Shown in pieces: positions 56,077 to 64,000 of a stretch of 64,000 nt of DNA (its first letter is position 1; every line of letters begins with the position of its first letter). A program made the translations under genes and the position numbers. The stretch lies in assembly GCF_905475465.1 (NCBI RefSeq), contig NC_062240.1:1379001-1443000 (forward strand). Reading direction: 5' to 3'. This DNA is from Pieris napi (lineage: Eukaryota; Arthropoda; Insecta; Lepidoptera; Pieridae). A model generated the notes under the pieces. The model had not been told where the DNA came from. It saw only the letters and a list, made by a program, of their open reading frames with translations, and did no database searches.

Positions 56077-57035
56077 CATATATATATATTATTATGTCTT
56101 CAGTTGTCTTTTATTGCGTATTTTGTGCTTAAACAACACTAATATCTGATATGCTGAAGCAATGAAGAAACTAGTAATATAATTTTAGTATATATTGCTT
56201 TTCCTATGTTTGAAATCCCGTAATTCTCAATATAAGTACGTGTGTAAGCTATTGGGGTAGGGCTTCATATCTTTTTATATGCAAGTAGTTTTGACATAAG
56301 CCTCTTAAATCTAAGAATAAGATTCACAGTCTAGACTTATTAATATATATATTAAATATTTTGCAACATATTCTTGCAAATACATTATTATTATTATAAG
56401 TGCGAACAATATCCAACACATTTTGACGTTTGACAGTCAGACTTAGCGTTATATTTTGTTTCTGAATTTGAACATTAGACAAGGCCTTTCCATACAATGT
56501 TTGATTGTGTACATAACATCAAGTACATATTTGCCTACAAGACTAAATTACTTCCTTCACATATTTCAGTTACGACTTTTTTTGGTATTTCATTTTAAAA
56601 CAGTAAAATCAAGTGTAGTTGTTATTAATTTATTCATTAATTAGCTATAAATCTTCAATTGTTAATTAGTCGATCTTTTCCTGATATAATCGTAATTTAT
56701 TACGTGATTTATAGAGATTTCATAAAAATGCTATCCTTAAAGTTTATAATTAAACATTCGTGATTTAAGGCAATATTATCATAATAACTCTGAGTTTAGA
56801 CGTAAGTTAGATCCAAAGTTTATTTTTGTTTAATTTGGAGAAAAGTTGCTGGAATATTTTGATCTTTTTAAACCATTTTAATGTAGCCGTTGTAATTTAC
56901 GTAATTAAGCAAAGATAAATTGTTTTTTAAACAGTCTTGGTCCGAGGGGTTAGGTTCCCCCTCGTTCTAACGGTCTTAGACAGCTGTTTGGATTAGATGC
57001 CGTTTAATATTTATAAAAAAAGTTTTTATTTACAG

Positions 57036-60000
57036 ATGCATCTGAAGCTCTTTTGTACGTTCGTGTGCGTTGGCGTCGCACACTCGTTACGTGTTGGTGC
57101 GGGTATTGCTGACGTCACGGGCCCACCTGCAGAAATTGGTTTTGTATGATTGATTTTTATTAACGTCATGTTATCCGAATAAGAGTTTTATATTACTGTT
57201 AATTAATATTAATTATATATTCGAATCACGCAACCTCTTAGCATTTGGGTACTTAAGAATTTTTCCTGCAAATTTCTTTGTGTGAATTCTAACCTCGAAT
57301 CCGTCCGTCTTTTCACAACTAAGCGTTATTTAAGGCCGCGAACCACTACTACGTGGAACCAGCTGCCCACTGTAGTATTTCCAAACCAATTCGAATCCCA
57401 GTCCTTCAACAAGAGACCACCAACTCTTTAAAAGCCGGATCTGATAAGCAACATTCCCTTTTATATAAAAAAAAACTGTGTAGTCTGTTTCACGAGGCTG
57501 TTTCAGCGCAAAGGAATCAGTCACCCACGTACATGCAGAAATCCTCGGAGCAGTGAGGTCGCTCCGTGAAGCCAGCTAAGTGCCCAGGAGGCTTCTGTGC
57601 TTTTCGAAGGAGAAAGGCTGGCTTAGTTAGCCAGGACTGTACGCACAACGGACCTATTAAGAGTCTAAGTGCGGAGACTGAGTCCACAAACAAATAACCA
57701 ATGGGTCTGTTTCACCTAGAAGTTAGAACCTCCGCTTTCTATGCCACACAGTGTATTAAGTTTTTTTTTTTTTATGATTGGACAATTCACACCAATTGAC
57801 CTAGTCCCATGCTAAGCTGGTGAAGCTTGTGTTATGGTTACTAGGCAACGGATATACATACATATTATGAATACAGACATATAAAAACATATTTAAACAC
57901 CCAAGACCTAAGCACAACACCAAATGCTCATCACATCGATGTTGTCTCAGCCGGGGATCGAACCCGGGACCCATGGATTCGCACCCATGGAGCCGTCAGG
58001 TTCATTGGTTCATTAAGTGAAGAATATGCTAAACCACGAACATAGTCTCATGCCTTACTGCCATTCATACATTTCAGATGGGTTACGCGCACTTCGAGCA
58101 GGTCGGGCATGGACTACATTTACGTCAGTTCTCGCGAGCGTTTGTGCTGGAGGATGAAGAGAACCATCGCTTTGTGTTCGTCTCCGTGGATGCAGCGATG
58201 ATGGGACATGGTGTACGACGAGAGGTTGGTTTAAAGAATATAATATTGAAAAAGATATATTGTAAATTGTCGTACAAGTTCTTTTCGTCGCTGTAGAATG
58301 ATAACCTCGTATGTCAAAAAACATTTATTTTTCATTCTTAGACTTTTGTGTAATTTAACTGGTGAATTGATGAAGTAAGGACTTATTTAAATTATTAATA
58401 AATTAGTCCTTTTTACCGTCCAAAACTATGGAAAAAAGCACAAACCTAATAATATTTTAACGAACATTCACGAAATGAAACATTTTTTTCATCATTCTAC
58501 AGCGACGTTTTTTCCGTTGCGTTATTATTAATTTTAGTAGCGGTATCATTTCCTGTCAAGACGCCAAGTCTTTTAAGCAAATTAAGACCCTTTCTAGGAA
58601 AGGGGAGATGTTACACTCCCCTCCTGCTTAATTCGGCCACAGATCTGCCTAGTCGCGTAACTGTTAGGCTACTATGTAGGGAGTTTATAAATAAGTAGCA
58701 AAAAACATATGACCCGTTCATAGATCTATTAAATATCGGTACGATTATGATTTTTATTGTTGTTTGTATTATCACTGTTTTGTACGTGATTTCGCTGGAC
58801 GTGACCGCATGTTGTTGACGGCACTCTTCATGTTACGTAAATTTTTTTGTGTGGCCTAAAGAAAAAATATGAAACTTCAGTGTCAACTGAGGATGGGAAC
58901 TTGGACACGCTAAACACTTTTTGGTGAATTTATGTCGCATAGTCGTGACAGCATGTTTTAGATTAGATTTTATCGAAACTAAATTTGAGTTTATTTATAT
59001 TTTTCTTAGCCTTATCAAACAAATACATAATTGTGTATAGTTTTATAATATTTTAAGTTGAAATTTGGCCATACATAAATAAATAAATGCTGTTACAACA
59101 TTTTTCAGTTTCACTCATATTAGAATAGGAAATAGATACTATACTATTTAGAAAAAAACAGAACTAGCCTAAGCGTAGGTATAACAGACAGAATTACAAG
59201 ACTATTTAGTAAAATTTACTCTAAAAATACTTTGTTGATTTCCAGGTGTTGAAACGCCTGCAAAAGCGTTACGGTAACGTGTACAGTGAGAAGAATGTGA
59301 TCATAAGCGGGACTCACACGCACTCCACTCCAGGTGGCTTCCTTCTGGATTTCCTCTTCGATTTGTCTATCCTTGGCTTTGTGAAAGAGACATATGCCGC
59401 CTATATAACTGGTATACTTAAGGTAAATATATCGATGTACATTTTCTCAGTCAACACAACATAGGCCATTTTTACAAGGTAAACAATTCAACTCTGACGG
59501 GGCAGTCGAAACCGCCTTCAAAGATTTTATTGATTCCTGTCCAAATAGGTTTCTTAGTAAAGGGATCAATGAACTACCAATAAGATGGCAAAAGTACATA
59601 GATAGCGATGGTATATACTTTGATTAATTACATATATTCTATTTAAAAAAAAAATACTTTTTGTTAAGGACCTAATATTAAAATCTCTTACACACTGTAA
59701 ATGAAAAATATAGTAACAATTTCACTGTTCTAATTATTTATTTGGATGTTTCAGAGTATAATTATAGCTCACAATAAATTGACACCAGCTAGAATGGAAT
59801 ACGGTGAGACGGAACTGCTGGATGCCAACATCAATCGCTCACCTTCATCATACCTTCGAAATCCACCCGAAGAAAGGGCAAAGTATGTTTATTTACATAA
59901 TTCAATGCTTTAATAATCTATGTAAAATGACTTAAACTATGTTTAGTAATTAGTATAAACAAAATATGTTTGACATTGATACGGTTAAGCTGTCATGAAA

Positions 60001-63000
60001 ATATTGACTAGGTAAATGTCATATGTCATTTATCACGTAAATTAATGACGGATAATTTGACATTTTAGTTCAGAAAGGCTATTTTTTTATTTGATTGTCT
60101 TGTTGGGTTTACTGAAGGACATACTTCAGTTACTTTTATCTTCTATCTACTGAAAAAAAAAAATTGGTATATTTTCAGCTCCAAAAAATAAGCAAAAATA
60201 CCATCTAAACTCTTTTGCAAAAAAAAACGGACACTTAAGGAAATTCACGTTGTAATGTTGATCTCTGTTAATAAAATGAAATTTAATTGTCTGGCGTAGT
60301 CTGTTCACTTATAATCGAGCAGATTAATACGCGTGAAGTGAGTTCTGGCAATTCTCTTGGCCAGAAGTGATGACTTCAATCCAATTGAGAATGTCTGAGA
60401 GGTTTTAAAAAGGCGACTAATATCAGTGCTATCTGCCCCACAAAACATCAGGGAGCTAAAATGAGACATTGCAGAACAGTGGGAATTTTCTTCTCAAAAC
60501 GTTATTAAAAACATTCATTTTGTCACACTCGTAACTTTATTTAATTAAGCAAAAGTAAAAAAAACCGGCAGAAATGAAAACTTGAATATTAACGTTGTGC
60601 ATTTTTGATATTTTGGAATGGTTAGGGAATGATTTTGCACGAATTGCTTTAATTATCAGTATAAAAGTAGTATCATTTATGTGGTAAATACAATATTAAT
60701 TTATTGCGCTATCGTATACAAACATGACAATTTATATTACATTAAATACGCCGCGCCAGCTGTCTACTCTCCATCCGTCTTACGAATTTTCGATCAGGTC
60801 ACGTGTCCTGACGCGAGTTTAACATTTTTTTACCCATTCAAAAAAAGGGTACAACGCCGCTGAAGAAGTTTTCACTTCAAAAATTATATTATTACATTAT
60901 GTACTTACCTATCGGTAAGACTAACTAATCAATGAATCAGACACAGAAATTTGTGCATCTGGTTTAAGTCCTCCTATAATAATCTTCAGGTATGATTACG
61001 ACGTGGACAAAAGGTTAGCTCAGATCCGCTTCCTCACGCCGAGTGATGATATCCTGGGGGTGATTAACTGGTTTGCAGTTCACCCCACCAGCATGAATAA
61101 CACCAACAAGCTGATATCATCAGATAATGTCGGATATGCGTCGATCCTTATGGAGAAAGCTCTGAACGGCAATGAAACTTTGCCAGGCAAGGTATATTTG
61201 ATTTTTTTTTTATAGAACAACAAGCAAACGGGCAGGAGGCTCATCTCTGTTAAGTCTGTTAAGTGATACCGCCGCCCATGGACACTCTCAATGACAGAGG
61301 AGATACTTCAGTAGGCAGTTCCACTGGTGGTGCGCGGCAGAAATTGCCTTAAGAAGCGCTCAGTTGTGTAACGGCGAATGTCGAGGTGTTACGGATGGTA
61401 TTTCGTATTCTTGAATGTGTTCATAATTTGCAAATGTATTTATTCCAAAATTAGTTTAGGTTTTCTGCGATTATTTTATTGCTACTATATATGGTTACCA
61501 TGGAAACGGACACGGTTTCATACCCAGTCCATCGTTTACATTAGACCGGTCAAGCCATTGTAAGCGACTATGTATTCTAAGTTGTGTATATGGTGAAAAT
61601 GGCACCTATTTTTCATACTACAATTTTCGTAGTTTGAGTATTTTTAGATCAATTATGAGAGAAACGGCATTTTCAGGAGCTTTACATAGTTCGATTCCCG
61701 TCGAAATTATTTGTGGGTCGTAAAAGGATATGTGCTGCATTCCCAGCAGGCAGTGTGGCGAATAAAGTTATTTTTTATTCATAATACTTAGATTTTTTTG
61801 CATTTGAATTAAAAATGTCATAACCTATCCTATACCTTATCATTTTATATTTTTTTTTATAAATTGTCTATTCACTGAAACGTCATAGAACATTACGATC
61901 TAGCCTAACGAGTAATTTATGTTTAACCTAATTGACTAATAAGGATATTTAATATAAGAATAACACTATTTTCAGTTTCTTTTAAAAGGAAGACACTCTG
62001 TTCTTGTGTTCTATTTTTTCACTTATCACTGTTTAGCACTTAAGACTAACGTGCACTAACACTAATTCACTAGTCCAAATGGTTTCGTCCTTTTCATGTC
62101 AATCAATAATTGATACGTGATTTTAACACATTACAGGGTCGCATAGTGTGTGCGTTCGCGTCTACCAATTTGGGCGACGTCTCCCCAAACACCCGAGGGC
62201 CTAAATGTGAATTTTCTGGTCTTCCGTGCGATCAGGAGAAGTTGTTGTGTAAGGGGCACAAAGAGAGATGCTTCGCTTCCGGTCCAGGGAGAGATATGTT
62301 TGAGAGCACCAAGATTATCGCCACGAAGCTCTTTGACACGGCTATGGTGAGGTTTTTATGACAAGTATTTGTTAGTTTTGCACTATTTATTACTTCAGTT
62401 GTCATGTGGAACATGGTGTAATGGTTGCAGTTCCTACAAACATCGTGTAAAACTAAAAACTTGGCGATGAAAAAGAGTGGCGGAAAGTTTATTGCCAATT
62501 CCGCTCTACTACATTGATTTGAAAACTGGCAGTAAATGTTAAATTAGAAACATTTAATATTTATTTCTTTCTTGACGTTCATAAGTGTACATTTTGTTAC
62601 CTTAATGAATAAATGATTTTGAATTGAATTTTTCGCACCAAATTTTCTATTTATGAGCGATAATTGCGACGAAGCTCAATGCAGAAATATGTCTTTTGCA
62701 GACATTACGGGACTTCACACTTGCAAGGCACTTATGTAGATATGTATTCAGAAATTTAGATATTATATATAATAATGACCAACAAGCCTCGGTAAAAGGA
62801 ATTTTGTATAGGTTTTTACAACAAAATCCCTTTTTTATTGACGGGAGTGTAATTTTGCACAAAGTGTGAGACTCAGTGTTATATCCCTCCTCTGTGAACC
62901 CCTCCCCCTCATTGTCACAAATGAGTAAACTCGGAGGCATCAGCATTCTACTAAGAGTATTTGTGAATAGTTGCTGCAATTCTCCCATATTATGCTGTCA

Positions 63001-63799
63001 TCTTAATTTTTAATTTCTTGCGCCTAACACGTGATTCTAATAAAAAAAATTTCATATACTATATGTGAAGATTTTTAATTGGCCCATAATGTTATATATA
63101 GTAAATACATCTATTTCTGTATTGTGCTGTGAATCTTCTGAATAAATAAAAAAATATTGGTTGTTTGTAAAGTAGGTTTACGATCGAGATGTTTACGTGA
63201 TAACGTCTTATTGGTGATATAAGTTTTTGGGAAGTAAGGAATTAATGAAGATAACAATTTTTTCAAATTTTAAATTACATCTATCGTTTTATTCACACTT
63301 TTGATGATAAATTTCGGGTGTAAAATGACAAGTTTACTTATTCGACTATGATATACATTTTTCTTCATACATTCACGGAATGACTGGCAGCGCTCGAGAT
63401 GAGACGGGAGATCGGTCCGTCTCTCTCTCGTTATACCTGCGATCGCGCTCGTGAGGTTTTGGTGTGACACAAGTTTCTGAACATGTCACCCGACTAAAAC
63501 GATTTTAAAGACGTTATCACGTCAAAATAATCGCTTGTAAAACTAAATAATGTAAATTATTATTAAAACGATTCCAGTGCTAGTAAACAATGGGTAAAAT
63601 TAATCCTGGTTGCGATTGTCAGCATTTTTATTAATTTGTGACATTCATAAGAGATCATGTTAACCCATTTTAATTCCAGAAAGTTCTCCGTCAACCCGGC
63701 GAAGACTTAACTGGACCGATAGGTGTGGTTCATCAATTCGTGGATATGCCCAAGCAAGCCGTATCTCCCTATGATCCGATTGCACAGACTTTTAATGCG
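57036..63799 (+). CDS. CDase: Neutral ceramidase, 5' part (continues beyond window)
   Basis: Seven coding exons: 57036-57143, 58078-58224, 59246-59422, 59755-59882, 60990-61191, 62137-62346 and 63680-63799, all in frame, giving 364 residues with more to come. The N terminus MHLKLFCTFVCVGVAHS is a signal peptide. Then come VGAGIADVTGPPAEIGFMGY (family opening), VFVSVDAAMMG, ISGTHTHSTPGGF (zinc-binding His motif), INRSPSSYLRNPPEERAKYD, INWFAVHPTSMNN (second zinc His region), SSDNVGYAS and NLGDVSPNTRGPKC (holds the nucleophilic Ser of neutral ceramidases). Neutral ceramidase hydrolyses ceramide to sphingosine and fatty acid at the cell surface or in secretions. A consensus acceptor TTTACAG immediately precedes the ATG, so a noncoding first exon upstream is likely. 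Confidence 0.93.
57340..57475 (+). repeat. LINE-tail fragment in ceramidase intron 1
   Basis: TGGAACCAGCTGCCCACTGT, AGTATTTCCAAACCAATTCG, AATCCCAGTCCTTCAACAAG then TTTTATATAAAAAAAAACTG. This is the same block order as the copy at 53820-54010, shortened. Confidence 0.65.
57476..57700. repeat. Unidentified moderately GC-rich segment in ceramidase intron 1
   Basis: Sequence from TGTAGTCTGTTTCACGAGGC to about GGTCTGTTTCACCTAG is less AT-rich than its surroundings and begins and ends with GTCTGTTTCAC, a short direct repeat. It may be an insertion; no family recognised. Confidence 0.35.
57765..58046 (-). repeat. Second SINE-like family, minus orientation
   Basis: The reverse complement opens near GGTTTAGCATATTCTTCAC and includes the tRNA-like B box GGGTTCGATCCCCGGCTGAG. 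The body has ATGTGATGAGCATTTGGTGT, TTAGGTCTTGGGTGTTTAAA, TATGTATATCCGTTGCCTAG and CACAAGCTTCACCAGCTTAG. A short T run on the plus strand (57760-57773) would be its poly(A) end. It is unrelated to the SINE at 47945. Confidence 0.7.
59466..59627 (+). pseudogene. mariner transposase C-terminal relic
   Basis: An open stretch reads PFLQGKQFNSDGAVETAFKD, then FIDSCPNRFLSKGINELPIR, then WQKYIDSDGIYFD and a stop at 59625-59627. The GI..LP.RWQKCID.DG.YFD ending is diagnostic of mariner transposases. No catalytic part or inverted repeat is recognisable; it lies in ceramidase intron 3. Confidence 0.88.
60295..60540 (+). pseudogene. Tc1-like transposase C-terminal relic
   Basis: DDFNPIENV then a stop in place of Trp, EVLKRRLISVLSAPQNIREL, a further stop, then DIAEQWEFSSQNVIKNIHFV. 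The 'PDxNPIENxWxxLKRRL' block is the last catalytic segment of Tc1 transposases, and both stops are TGA where Trp (TGG) is usual. It lies in ceramidase intron 4. Confidence 0.85.
60755..60885 (-). repeat. Fragment of the AGTTTCACTTC-ended repeat family
   Basis: GGGTACAACGCCGCTGAAGA, AGTTTTCACTTCAAAAATTA is close to the right end of the split MITE (AAAGAAGTTTCACTTCAAAA at 29394). The upstream block ACGAATTTTCGATCAGGTCA has no partner in the window. Confidence 0.45.
61203..61400 (-). repeat. LINE 3'-tail fragment, minus orientation, in ceramidase intron 5
   Basis: The reverse complement ends CGTTTGCTTGTTGTTCTATA followed by an A run, after GTGTCCATGGGCGGCGGTAT, CACTTAACAG, GATGAGCCTCCTGCCCG. 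The same tail is seen at 53940-54010 in plus orientation. It begins 11 bases after the exon end at 61191, directly beside the donor site. Confidence 0.75.
62390..62640 (+). repeat. LINE/SINE 3'-end repeat in ceramidase intron 6
   Basis: ATGGTGTAATGGTTGCAGTT, AAAAAGAGTGGCGGAAAGTT, TATTGCCAATTCCGCTCTAC, TTCTTGACGTTCATAAGTGT and the terminal AATGAATAAATGATTTTGAA. I recall such tails as common in lepidopteran sequences but cannot place this one in a clade. Confidence 0.5.
63192..63526. mobile_element. Putative MITE with ACGTGATAACGTCTT ends
   Basis: TTTACGTGATAACGTCTTAT at the left is mirrored by AAAGACGTTATCACGTCAAA at the right. Between them is a GC-richer block (CTCGAGATGAGACGGGAGAT, CGATCGCGCTCGTGAGG). 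It ends about 150 bases before ceramidase exon 7. Arms of about 16 bases, no clear target duplication. Confidence 0.5.
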
Positions 63800-63821
63800 G
63801 TAAGTTCTTTTTTTTTTTTTT

Positions 63822-64000
63822 CAAGTTATACTTCTTTTGGCGCGTTAGGGAACAAATGATGAGAGTAAATTTTTACGATGCGCGCGCACACCGTCACAAA
63901 AAACCGACACCCTGAAGTTAGCTATAGTCAACATTTCAGTTGCTTTGAAGTTAACCTTTGTTTGGAAACGCTCACTGTCACAGCATACCGACACTCTGAA
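63822..64000 (+). mobile_element. Copy of the ACTTCTTTTGGCGCG MITE family, cut by the window edge
   Basis: AAGTTATACTTCTTTTGGCG, GAGAGTAAATTTTTACGATG, GCGCGCACACCGTCACAAAA, CCGACACCCTGAAGTTAGCT. These are, in inverse order, the blocks of the 14849-15057 copy. It starts about 22 bases after the donor of ceramidase exon 7; only one end is visible. Confidence 0.65.

Noticed and set aside
57950..57975. Possible tRNA gene on the minus strand (GGGTTCGATCCCCGG)
   Set aside because: It is the B box of a second SINE-like family; flanking sequence continues as repeat body, not a tRNA.
62647..62988. 113-codon minus-strand frame in ceramidase intron 6
   Set aside because: No family resemblance, in an intron on the opposite strand, and no splice context; chance frame or repeat-derived.
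1..64000. CRISPR arrays, prokaryotic operons or viral gene clusters
   Set aside because: No spaced direct repeats of CRISPR type and no bacterial or viral gene order; the spliced genes indicate a eukaryotic chromosome.

Overview
The window is AT-rich insect nuclear DNA, most likely from a lepidopteran. The intron-rich genes have GT-AG junctions that keep frame. The genes are animal orthologues (SWT1, AGK, TARBP1, DCAF8, a prothymosin-like acidic protein, neutral ceramidase). Both introns and intergenic DNA are packed with SINEs, short LINE 3' ends, Helitron-like ends and terminal-inverted-repeat elements of the kinds usual in moth and butterfly genomes. No species is assigned. Exon chains were rebuilt by hand from splice sites, frame continuity and family resemblance.

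Layout: (1) 1-6079, minus: SWT1 (WW plus PIN-domain RNA endonuclease), last exons beyond the left edge, with a dead hAT transposon in one intron. (2) 6080-8178: divergent SWT1/AGK spacer holding a decayed Tc1-like transposon and a separate MITE. (3) 8179-9770, plus: AGK, three coding exons. (4) 10253-17863, minus: TARBP1, seven exons, ending in a SpoU 2'-O-methyltransferase domain; convergent with AGK. (5) 17864-19336: divergent TARBP1/DCAF8 spacer, largely one MITE. (6) 19337-35792, plus: DCAF8, eleven exons. Its large introns each carry a different transposon: a truncated RTE-like LINE with a perfect target duplication, a long-inverted-repeat element with a Cys-rich reading frame, a nearly complete two-gene PIF/Harbinger element inside an older MITE, and a Jockey/CR1-like LINE. 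(7) 35793-39816: spacer with no recognised gene. (8) 39817-41923, plus: prothymosin-like acidic protein, followed by a GC-rich island. (9) About 43.3-57.0 kb: gene-poor, repeat-rich. (10) 57036 to beyond the right edge, plus: neutral ceramidase, first seven coding exons, with mariner and Tc1 relics in its introns.

The host genes are housekeeping functions (mRNA quality control, mitochondrial lipid kinase, tRNA ribose methylation, CUL4-DDB1 substrate receptor, sphingolipid hydrolysis) and do not form an evident pathway. The most distinctive content is mobile. The PIF/Harbinger element has its two genes on opposite strands and interlocked, each gene's intron containing the other's main exon. 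It has identical 30-base terminal inverted repeats, an intact DDE transposase and a MADF-BESS partner broken only by one base in an A run. The long-inverted-repeat element in the preceding intron encodes a Cys-rich protein I could not place in a transposon superfamily, also with a homopolymer frameshift.
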